The translations under genes and the position numbers were made by a program. The notes below the pieces were generated by a model. That model did not search any database. It had not been told where the DNA came from and saw nothing but the letters and a program-made list of their open reading frames with translations. Source: Comamonas sp. lk (GTDB lineage Bacteria > Pseudomonadota > Gammaproteobacteria > Burkholderiales > Burkholderiaceae_C). From it: a stretch of DNA of 64,000 nucleotides. Position 1 is the first letter of the stretch. Each line of letters opens with the position of its first letter. Shown one piece after another: positions 1 through 6,163 of the stretch. Where the stretch lies: the NCBI GenBank assembly GCA_945925985.1, contig CAMELV010000002.1:1-64000 (forward strand). The letters are read 5' to 3'.

Positions 1-759
1 GATGTCGGCGTAATAAAACTTGCGAATAACTTCGAGCAGTGTCTGCCCGATTCCACCGGCCCCAACAAATCCCAAAACCGCCGCGCCACGAACATTGATC
101 TCAAACCGAAGCAGGGCATAACTGGCAAAATTAGAGGCCACCTGCGGAAGAACAGCAAACCGTACTTTGTGAAGCCAGGTGCCGCCTGTAGAAATCACGC
201 CATCGACCGGTTTCATATCGATGTTTTCCACCACCTCAGCAAACAATTTCCCGAGTGCACCCGTGGTGTGGATGGCAAGTGCCAGAATGCCGGGCAAGGG
301 CCCCAGACTGAACGCCACCACAAAGATCAGCGCGAAAACCATTTCGGGCACGGTACGCGAAAACTCCAAGAAGCGTCTCGTCGCAAACACCACCGTGTTG
401 TTAGGGGTGATGTTCTTACTGGCCAAAAAGCAAAGTGCCAGTGCCGCACCTGCACCCAGCAAGGTGCCCACATAGGCCATCAACAGGGTCTCGCCCATCA
501 GGGCCAGCCATTTCTTCCAACCCCAGAACCATTCAGCAGGATCGCTCAGGACCCATTGGCCATTTTCTAGGTGAGAAATCCGGTAGATATAGCTGGTGAA
601 GTTTCCAATGTGTTGAATAAATTTTGAAAAAGAAATTTCAGCAATCTGTCCTGAAACCAGCACACAAACCAAAAGCACAGCAATTCCCAGCCAAAGCTGG
701 CGGCGTTTCAAGGCCACCGCTTGGGCGTAGGCAGCGCTCTGCAGTTCGAGCGAATTCAA
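1..759 (-). CDS. phnE: Phosphonate ABC transporter permease PhnE (3' end cut by window edge)
   Basis: Inner-membrane permease of the phosphonate/phosphate-ester importer, partner of PhnC (ATPase) and PhnD (binding protein), which lie directly upstream. The visible 253 residues run from a TTG start at 759, seven bases after the phnD stop; a GTG at 717 is an alternative. One hydrophobic segment follows the basic KRRQLW stretch, then more membrane segments. The late region with EINVRGAAVLGFVGAGGIGQ is the cytoplasmic EAA-type loop that contacts the ATPase and is typical of PhnE. The last residues lie outside the window. Tight spacing implies one phnCDE transcript on the minus strand. Confidence 0.9.
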   Translation of the reverse strand, partial: MNSLELQSAAYAQAVALKRRQLWLGIAVLLVCVLVSGQIAEISFSKFIQHIGNFTSYIYRISHLENGQWVLSDPAEWFWGWKKWLALMGETLLMAYVGTLLGAGAALALCFLASKNITPNNTVVFATRRFLEFSRTVPEMVFALIFVVAFSLGPLPGILALAIHTTGALGKLFAEVVENIDMKPVDGVISTGGTWLHKVRFAVLPQVASNFASYALLRFEINVRGAAVLGFVGAGGIGQTLLEVIRKFYYADI

Positions 760-765
760 AATAGC

Positions 766-1665
766 TTACTTTTTACGCAGGTTGTCCACGAACTTGTTGA
801 GTTCGATCACCGGCAAGTAAGCCTCGTGCTTGACAGGCTGGAAGGGGTCGTTTTTACCGTCGGACAATTTGTCGTAAGCCACTTTGTCTTTGGTGGGTGC
901 GTCAAAGAAAGCCTGTTCGATTTTTTTCTTCAAATCCGCAGGCAGGCTGTCCAGGTGGGCGATGGGGGAGTTGACGATCTGATCCGACTTGAAAATCATG
1001 CGAAAGTCTTCTTTCTTGACCATGCCCTTGTCGACCATGCGTTGCAATTCAGAGTCGTTTTCGTTGTTCCACCAGTTGGCCGCCACATCCACGGTGCCTT
1101 GGTTCAATGCCATCACGGCGTTGACGTGGCTGCCTGTGTAAACAACTTTGCCGAAAAATTCATCGGGATTGATTTTCATGCTGTCCAGCGCGAAGCGGGG
1201 CACGTTGTTGCCAGACGTTGAGTTGGGGTCCACCAGGCCGATGTTTTTACCTTTGAGGTCAGCCACGGTTTTGTAAGGCGAGTTGGCCTTAACGTAAAAA
1301 ACAGCGTGGTAGCCCTTGACGCCGCCTTTGTTGACTTCGATGGCGAAAGGCGTTGTCTTGACACCGATCATGCGTGCGCGGGCATACGATGCCGGGCCGT
1401 AGTAAGCGATGTGAATTTGTTCGGCACGCTGACCTTCGATCACAGCAGCGTAGTCACCGGCAATACGCAGTTTCACCGGAACACCGATTTCACGGCTCAA
1501 GTAGGCCGCGAATGGGCCAAAACGCTCGGTCACCTGGGCGGCGTTTTCGCTGGGGATAGCGGCCATGACCAGTTCGGGGTATTTGGCTTTCCAGTCTTGG
1601 GCTTGGGCAGCAGACATCATTGCGCAGGATGCGGCAATGGCCAAGAGGGTACGACGGTTCAACAT
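766..1665 (-). CDS. phnD: Phosphonate ABC transporter substrate-binding protein PhnD
   Basis: Periplasmic binding protein of 299 residues that delivers phosphonate to PhnCE. It begins with a Sec signal peptide (basic MLNRR, hydrophobic core, cleavage near AQAQ about residue 22). The segments YYGPASYARA, STSGNNVPRFAL and VDVAANWWNNE are characteristic of the PhnD/PtxB/phosphite-binding family, in which the Ser-Thr-Ser loop binds the phosphonate group. Length is normal. It sits between phnC and phnE in the same direction. Whether the natural ligand is phosphonate, phosphite or a phosphate ester cannot be decided from sequence. Confidence 0.93.
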   Translation of the reverse strand: MLNRRTLLAIAASCAMMSAAQAQDWKAKYPELVMAAIPSENAAQVTERFGPFAAYLSREIGVPVKLRIAGDYAAVIEGQRAEQIHIAYYGPASYARARMIGVKTTPFAIEVNKGGVKGYHAVFYVKANSPYKTVADLKGKNIGLVDPNSTSGNNVPRFALDSMKINPDEFFGKVVYTGSHVNAVMALNQGTVDVAANWWNNENDSELQRMVDKGMVKKEDFRMIFKSDQIVNSPIAHLDSLPADLKKKIEQAFFDAPTKDKVAYDKLSDGKNDPFQPVKHEAYLPVIELNKFVDNLRKK

Positions 1666-1707
1666 GGAGTTTCCTTAATGAAATGAGCAAAGGGAAGGGA
1701 AGGGAAA

Positions 1708-2535
1708 TCAGTGGACTTGGGCCGCTACAGACAGGGGTAGTGTCTGAGTCGATTGCAGATTGAGCTTGGGTGCTTCTTGCAAGGCTTCGATGGCCTCGAT
1801 GCCATAAAGGCTTCCCACGGCATCCTCGGTCAATTCATCAGGGGCGCCATCAAAGACCACTTTGCCGGAAGACATGCCCACCAGCCGGCCACAGTAATTC
1901 CGCGCGATGTCTAGCGCATGCAAATTGCACAAGATGGTGATGCCCATTTCCTGGTTGATGGTGCGCAAGGCGTCCATCACCATCTGCGTATTGCGAGGGT
2001 CCAAGGACGCTATTGGCTCGTCAGCCAAAATGATTTGGGGGCGCTGCACCAGCGCGCGGCAAATGGCCACCCGCTGTTGTTGGCCGCCAGAGAGTTGATC
2101 ACAACGCTGTGCCGCGAAGTCCGCCATTCCAAACCGGTCCAAGGCCTCCAAGGCCTCGAGTTTGTCGGCAGCACTCCACATGGTAAGCATCGCACGCCAT
2201 GTGGGCACGCTGGTCAAACGGCCCATCAGCACATTGGTCAGCACATCCAGGCGGCCAATCAGATTGAACTGTTGAAACACCATGGCACAGTTACGGCGCC
2301 ACTGATTCAGGTCCATGCCTTGGAGATCGGTGATGACTTGCCCGCCAAATAAAACTTTGCCTTGCGTCGGCTCGTTCAGACGATTGACCATGCGCAGCAG
2401 GGTGGACTTGCCAGCGCCTGAGCGGCCAATAATGCCGACGAAGCTGCCAGGCTGAAAGTCGAGTGACACGCTGTTAACGGCCAGTGTGTTACCAAAGCGT
2501 TTGCTGAGATCGCGGAGTGAGAGGGTGCTCGTCAT
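1708..2535 (-). CDS. phnC: Phosphonate ABC transporter ATP-binding protein PhnC
   Basis: ATPase that powers phosphonate import through PhnE; 275 residues. Walker [10 protein letters not shown] is at residues 37-45, the Q-loop is in FQQFNL, the ABC signature is LSGGQQQR and Walker B is ILADEP, all intact. The phrase [18 protein letters not shown] after Walker B is typical of PhnC. It is the first gene of phnCDE; phnD follows after 42 bases. About 30 residues after the ATPase core form an extra tail of no recognised function. A Pho-box-like repeat lies about 60 bases upstream. Confidence 0.94.
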   Translation of the reverse strand: MTSTLSLRDLSKRFGNTLAVNSVSLDFQPGSFVGIIGRSGAGKSTLLRMVNRLNEPTQGKVLFGGQVITDLQGMDLNQWRRNCAMVFQQFNLIGRLDVLTNVLMGRLTSVPTWRAMLTMWSAADKLEALEALDRFGMADFAAQRCDQLSGGQQQRVAICRALVQRPQIILADEPIASLDPRNTQMVMDALRTINQEMGITILCNLHALDIARNYCGRLVGMSSGKVVFDGAPDELTEDAVGSLYGIEAIEALQEAPKLNLQSTQTLPLSVAAQVH

Positions 2536-2592
2536 CAGTGGAGTTTGTTGAAGCTAACACTAATAAAACTAGTGCGAGCTTAGGTGACCTGT

Positions 2593-2610
2593 ATGACTTT
2601 AGTGTGACGA
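2593..2610 (-). promoter_or_regulatory. Possible Pho box upstream of phnC
   Basis: On the minus strand two GTCA-containing heptamers (TCGTCAC and AAGTCAT) occur with the 11-base period of a PhoB box (CTGTCAT, 4 bases, CTGTCAT). By eye 9 of the 14 conserved positions match. Control of phosphonate uptake by phosphate starvation is common, so the location fits, but the match is imperfect and no -10 element is clear. Confidence 0.3.
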
Positions 2611-2693
2611 TGCGAGCCGAGGCGGGGCGAGCGGATGCGCAAAAGACCACTCGGCTGGCCGATTAAGCAAGTCTGCCTGAGACCCTGTTCGTT

Positions 2694-3839
2694 TCAGAGT
2701 TTGACGGGCTCCAGCCTGAGCAAAGCCCCTTGAGCATCGTCAGTCAGCATGTAAACAAAGCCGTCTGGCCCCATGCGCACATCACGAATGCGGCCTAGCC
2801 GCCCTTGCAGCAAACGCTCTTCCTTCAGTACTTTCTCACCAGTGAGCGTCAGACGCACCAGCATCTGGCCGCGCAAAGCCCCGACCAGCAAATCGCCCTG
2901 CCATTGTGGAAACTGTGACCCGCTCACAAATGCCATTCCTGATGGCGCAATCGACGGTACCCACACATGCAAGGGCTGCACCATGCCAGGCTTGGCCTGA
3001 CCCTCACCAATTTTGGTGCCCCAGCCGTACTCCACACCGTAGGTGATGACGGGCCAGCCGTAATTAAGACCCGACCGCATCACATTGACCTCGTCGCCGC
3101 CTTGGGGCCCGTGTTCGTGCGTCCACAGTTCACCCGTCATGGGGTGCAGTGCAGCACCCTGCATGTTGCGGTTACCCAGCGTCCATTTTTCTGTCAAGGC
3201 CCCTGCCAGCTTGGCATAGGGATTGTCGGCAGGCACACGCCCGTCGTCGTGCAAGCGTATGACCGAGCCGGCGTGGTCGTTTAGTTTTTGGGCACGACCT
3301 TTTTCACCTCGGTCACCCAAGGTCAAGTACAGCATCCCGGATCGGTCGAACACGATTCGCCCGCCGAAATGGTGGCTTGAACGCGTTTTGGGCTGCATGC
3401 TAAAGAGCACCTGAACCTCGGTCATTCGCTGACCTTGAAGTTTGCCTCGAGCCAGGGCTGTTCCCCAGCCGCCCGGTCCAGGCGCGTTGTAGGCCCAATA
3501 GACCCAGCCATTTTGTGCGTATTGAGGATGGAGGGCCACGTCAAACAAACCGCCCTGCCCTTGCGCCACAATTTCAGGCAATCCTTCAATGGGTCTCGGG
3601 TCCAATTGAAAATCCTGTCCCACAAGCCGCAAACGCCCTTCAAGTTCGGTGACCAGCATTCGCCCATCGGGCAAAAAAGCCACCGACCAGGGATTTGCCA
3701 GGCCAGTCACCAAAGTGGCCACACGGAACGCGTGTTTCTCGGATTTAAAGACCGAAGACCCCTCCTGAGCCCAAGTGGGCAGACAAGATGCCGCGCACAC
3801 CAGCAGAACATAGATTGATCGAACAAGTTGGAGTCTCAT
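2694..3839 (-). CDS. PQQ-dependent aldose sugar dehydrogenase family protein (YliI-like)
   Basis: Soluble periplasmic beta-propeller of the glucose/sorbosone dehydrogenase family, which oxidises aldose sugars with PQQ. The chosen ATG (3839) gives 381 residues beginning with a signal peptide ending near TWAQ. A GTG at 3854 would add five residues, but it lies inside the guaA-derived att core. Family marks are GLANPWSVAFLPDGRML, the HHFGGRIVFD loop holding the catalytic-type His, GNRNMQG and the HEHGPQGGDE motif. No PQQ synthesis genes are seen here. The gene starts 10 bases from the outer att core, so its ribosome binding region (GGAG at 3853-3856) is part of the recombination site. Before the insertion it would have followed guaA directly. 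Confidence 0.85.
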   Translation of the reverse strand: MRLQLVRSIYVLLVCAASCLPTWAQEGSSVFKSEKHAFRVATLVTGLANPWSVAFLPDGRMLVTELEGRLRLVGQDFQLDPRPIEGLPEIVAQGQGGLFDVALHPQYAQNGWVYWAYNAPGPGGWGTALARGKLQGQRMTEVQVLFSMQPKTRSSHHFGGRIVFDRSGMLYLTLGDRGEKGRAQKLNDHAGSVIRLHDDGRVPADNPYAKLAGALTEKWTLGNRNMQGAALHPMTGELWTHEHGPQGGDEVNVMRSGLNYGWPVITYGVEYGWGTKIGEGQAKPGMVQPLHVWVPSIAPSGMAFVSGSQFPQWQGDLLVGALRGQMLVRLTLTGEKVLKEERLLQGRLGRIRDVRMGPDGFVYMLTDDAQGALLRLEPVKL

Positions 3840-3848
3840 GAGACTTAT

Positions 3849-3856
3849 TCCCACTC
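3849..3856. repeat. att core 1 (outer edge, next to sugar dehydrogenase)
   Basis: TCCCACTC. To its right lies the element-type flank CGTAGTTACTCG, identical to that of core 2. To its left lies unique chromosomal sequence running into the dehydrogenase start. This is the pattern of a chromosome-element hybrid site. On the minus strand it reads as a ghost of guaA, Thr-Thr-Glu-Trp-Glu followed by TAA. Confidence 0.75.
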
Positions 3857-3872
3857 CGTAGTTACTCGATCT

Positions 3873-3897
3873 AAAAACCCAGTGTTTATGCGGGTTT
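3873..3897 (-). terminator. Hairpin terminator downstream of methyltransferase gene 1
   Basis: On the minus strand AAACCC and GGGTTT pair around an 11-base loop and are followed by a T run. It lies inside the repeated arm, and the same hairpin is kept in copy 2 (5004-5029), so each unit carries its own stop signal for its gene. The stem is short. Confidence 0.5.
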
Positions 3898-4000
3898 CAA
3901 GCCATCCAAAACCAAGTGTGTAACTTTTGTGTAAGTCACGACAATAAATGCCAACAAGTTTCACACCTTAATTCTTTTCTTAATCAAAAACTTTGGGAAG

Positions 4001-4027
4001 ATTAAGTTACACAATGTGTAACTTAAT
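4001..4027. repeat. Perfect 13-bp inverted repeat in element arm
   Basis: ATTAAGTTACACA and its exact reverse complement are separated by a single A. It lies 20 bases beyond the stop of methyltransferase gene 1. The half site TGTGTAACTTAA recurs elsewhere in both arms. The corresponding site in the second unit (about 5131-5157) is decayed. It may bind a recombinase or accessory protein, or act as a transcript-end hairpin; there is no T run. Confidence 0.6.
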
Positions 4028-4046
4028 ATTTTAATAATTAAGTAAC

Positions 4047-4811
4047 CTAAATCGTTACAAACAAATATAACGAGCCTAAGTAAAAGTCAGCTTGTCTTAA
4101 ATTTCCATATCGCAAATCCCACTTACCACTATCAATATCATTCTTCAAGTTACTTACATATTCGTCAGCCAATCTACTATCAACAAAGCCCCAAGAGGAG
4201 CAACTTTGTCTCGCTTTTTTGTTCAATAACAGCTCTGGTCTTCCGTAATAAGCCTCATTAAATCCGTCACTACAGTTTAATGGAATTGGAACTTGTATTG
4301 AATTTACTTTTTGATTAAGTCCATCCTCTATTTCTTCTTTAGATGGAAAACGTTTAGCTTCAATTTCAAGTATCTGCGGAGCGTAATCGTATAACCAATA
4401 ATCACAAACTTTACTAGGCAAGCAAGACATTAAAATTACTTTACCTCGCGTTACACGACGCATTTCAGCAAGCCCTGTTCTTAAATCTTTCCATTGATGT
4501 ATGGAAAATATAGACATAGACGCATCAAACGTGTTGTCAGCAAATGGTAAATCTTCAGCTACAGCATTGATAGCAGGTTTTAATCCATAAGGACGTTGAG
4601 CCCTCATAGTGCTTGAGGGCTCAACAGCTGTTATGTTTATGTTTGTAGGCTCGTAAGAACCAGTCCCAGCACCAACGTTTAATACTGAATAAGCCTCGCC
4701 TAATTGCGAAACAATAACTTCTAGTATTTTGTATTCTGGTTTGCGAAAGTCACTGTAACTGCTACCAATAATTCCATAGTCAGTATCTCCAGCACTTCCA
4801 TCTTTGTTCAT
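4047..4811 (-). CDS. Class I SAM-dependent methyltransferase, cassette gene 1
   Basis: 254-residue predicted methyltransferase of unknown substrate. SAM motif I VLNVGAGTGSYEP is at about residues 43-55, the acidic residue of motif II is in AVEPS (Glu64), and AEDLPFADNTFDASMS (86-100) is the motif III/IV region. The opening YGIIGSSYSDFRKPEYKI is typical of a small soluble methyltransferase group. A good ribosome binding site (GGAAGTGAG) precedes the ATG. Codon use is strongly AT-biased, unlike guaA and the dehydrogenase on either side. It shares with the second cassette gene a C-terminal pattern of YWL, GRPE and SGK, so the two are distant paralogues. No transmembrane segment or signal peptide is seen. 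Confidence 0.85.
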   Translation of the reverse strand: MNKDGSAGDTDYGIIGSSYSDFRKPEYKILEVIVSQLGEAYSVLNVGAGTGSYEPTNINITAVEPSSTMRAQRPYGLKPAINAVAEDLPFADNTFDASMSIFSIHQWKDLRTGLAEMRRVTRGKVILMSCLPSKVCDYWLYDYAPQILEIEAKRFPSKEEIEDGLNQKVNSIQVPIPLNCSDGFNEAYYGRPELLLNKKARQSCSSWGFVDSRLADEYVSNLKNDIDSGKWDLRYGNLRQADFYLGSLYLFVTI

Positions 4812-4816
4812 TTCTC

Positions 4817-4980
4817 ACTTCCATTACGTAACTATGATTTCGAATAGTGTCGCCAGTGTGTAAGTTTATGTGTAACTTAAAACCTTCACAACTAATAAAA
4901 TCAATGACTTAGTGATTTCTTAGCGTGACACTCAAAAATCAAAAGTCTTTACCAATCAATCACTTAAAAATTCCCGTCAT
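4817..4980. repeat. Element arm B, copy 1 (leader of methyltransferase gene 1)
   Basis: Closely matches 6006-6163. It holds the doublet AGTGTGTAAGTTTATGTGTAA at 4855-4875, related to the doublet of arm A, and the shared CACTCAAAAATCAAAAGTCTTTACC region. On the minus strand TTGATT, 17 bases, TTTAAG is kept in both copies and is a weak promoter candidate for the gene. Its right end runs into att core 2. Confidence 0.8.
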
Positions 4981-4988
4981 TCCCACTC
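4981..4988. repeat. att core 2 (junction between the two units)
   Basis: TCCCACTC with element-type sequence on both sides: arm B ending TTAAAAATTCCCGTCAT on the left, CGTAGTTACTCGG and arm A on the right. This is the site expected on the circular form of the element. On the minus strand it still reads Thr-Thr-Glu-Trp-Glu-stop (TGA), a second ghost of the guaA end. Confidence 0.75.
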
Positions 4989-5000
4989 CGTAGTTACTCG

Positions 5001-5160
5001 GTCAAAAAACCCAGTGTTTATGCGGGTTTCAAGCCGACCAAAACCGAGTGTGTAACTTTTATGTAAGTCGAGGTTGTATTTTCTAACAAGTTTCATACCT
5101 TAATTTTTTTCTTAATCAACGACTTAAGCAAGTTTAAGTTACACACTGTGCAGTTTGATA
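5001..5160. repeat. Element arm A, copy 2
   Basis: Second copy of the arm at 3870-4030, with the doublet at 5047-5067 and the hairpin at 5004-5029. The terminal palindrome has decayed. The 50 bases between this arm and the end of methyltransferase gene 2 (5161-5210) are AT-rich and show nothing recognisable. Confidence 0.8.
5004..5029 (-). terminator. Hairpin terminator downstream of methyltransferase gene 2
   Basis: Same AAACCC/GGGTTT stem and T run as at 3873-3897, inside arm A copy 2. It should stop transcripts from gene 2, and any readthrough from guaA, before gene 1. Confidence 0.5.
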
Positions 5161-5210
5161 TTAATTCAAGAAAAGGCTGTATTGATCGTTAAAAAATTCT
5201 TAAATGCGCT

Positions 5211-5993
5211 TTAATTCTTGCGAGCAACAACATAAGCATAGTCACCAGAAATCGAAGAATATTTCTGTTTAATGCTTAGAAATTTTCCAGTGCTTAAATC
5301 TGCGCTTAGCGAACTAAGTCCATTACCTAGCTCTTCAATGTCGCATATTGAAGCGAAAGAAGAAATATTGGAACGCACATTGGGATCAAAATATATCTCA
5401 GGCCGTTCTTTACCAGAATATAAAAACATATCTTGTAGTTCGTTGGTAACAAAGAACGGGGCAATGTTTTTTACCTCAAAACCGACAGATTGCAGTGAAG
5501 TCACTAATGTTTTTTGATCTGGCATATTGTGAATAGAACGTCGCATCATCTCTGGGAAATAATTACACAGCCAATAGCTCTGCATTTGATCTGGAAACGC
5601 CGTAAAAATAATAAAATTCCCTTTATCAATGACACGATAGATTTCCTTAAATGCAGAAGTCAAATCAGTAAAATGATGTATAGCGAGAGAGCAAACAGCG
5701 CCATTGAAATACTCGTCAGAGTAAGGCAGTGAAGCTACATCACCTAAAGTCCATTTGATATTTGCATATTTGTCAAAAGCTTGTTTAAGCATAACTTCAG
5801 ATATATCAATGCCATACCATTCGCCACCTAAAGTGGCTATTGAAGAAGTATAGTTTCCAGTGCCACAAGCAACATCAAGAAATTTCCCGCCTTTCTCATT
5901 GCAAACAAGGCGGGAAATTTCTTGAGTAATTTCAGTATCAGCTTGTCGAGTAAACGTGTATGTTGAACCAATAGAATCGTATAGTTTTTCCAT
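5211..5993 (-). CDS. Class I SAM-dependent methyltransferase, cassette gene 2
   Basis: 260 residues from the ATG at 5993, which has GGAAGG six bases upstream; a TTG at 6005 would add four residues but leaves no ribosome site. SAM motif I LDVACGTGNY is at about residues 39-48, the ribose-binding acid is Asp63 in GIDIS, and the LPYSDEYFNGAVCSLAIHHF region (89-108) is the usual motif III/IV. The frame is intact and AT-rich. It is clearly diverged from cassette gene 1 but shares layout and the YWL, ERPE and STGK landmarks, so duplication inside the array is unlikely to be recent. Substrate unknown. It lies 167 bases downstream of the guaA stop, with no terminator seen between, so guaA readthrough is possible. 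Confidence 0.85.
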   Translation of the reverse strand: MEKLYDSIGSTYTFTRQADTEITQEISRLVCNEKGGKFLDVACGTGNYTSSIATLGGEWYGIDISEVMLKQAFDKYANIKWTLGDVASLPYSDEYFNGAVCSLAIHHFTDLTSAFKEIYRVIDKGNFIIFTAFPDQMQSYWLCNYFPEMMRRSIHNMPDQKTLVTSLQSVGFEVKNIAPFFVTNELQDMFLYSGKERPEIYFDPNVRSNISSFASICDIEELGNGLSSLSADLSTGKFLSIKQKYSSISGDYAYVVARKN

Positions 5994-6005
5994 ATCGCCT
6001 TCCAA

Positions 6006-6163
6006 AATACGTAACTATGATTTCGAATTGTGTCACCAGTGTGTAAGTTTATGTGTATCTTAAAATTCTCATATTCAATAAAATCAATGACTTAGTGATT
6101 TATCAGATTGACACTCAAAAATCAAAAGTCTTTACCACTCACTCACTTAAAAATTCCCGTCAC
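6006..6163. repeat. Element arm B, copy 2 (between guaA and methyltransferase gene 2)
   Basis: Second copy of 4817-4980, with the TGTGTAA doublet at 6038-6058 slightly altered (TGTGTATCT). It begins right at the guaA stop codon: the new guaA stop (TGA) and its context come from the element rather than the chromosome. Confidence 0.8.

Larger units (their letters stand above)
3870..4030. repeat. Element arm A, copy 1
   Basis: About 160 bases closely matching 5001-5160. It contains a terminator-like hairpin, the doublet AGTGTGTAAC-TTTTGTGTAAG at 3915-3935, and a perfect palindrome at its inner end. It forms the 3' flank of methyltransferase gene 1. The conserved part stops just downstream of the gene, so the repeat belongs to the mobile unit and not to the coding sequence. 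Confidence 0.8.
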
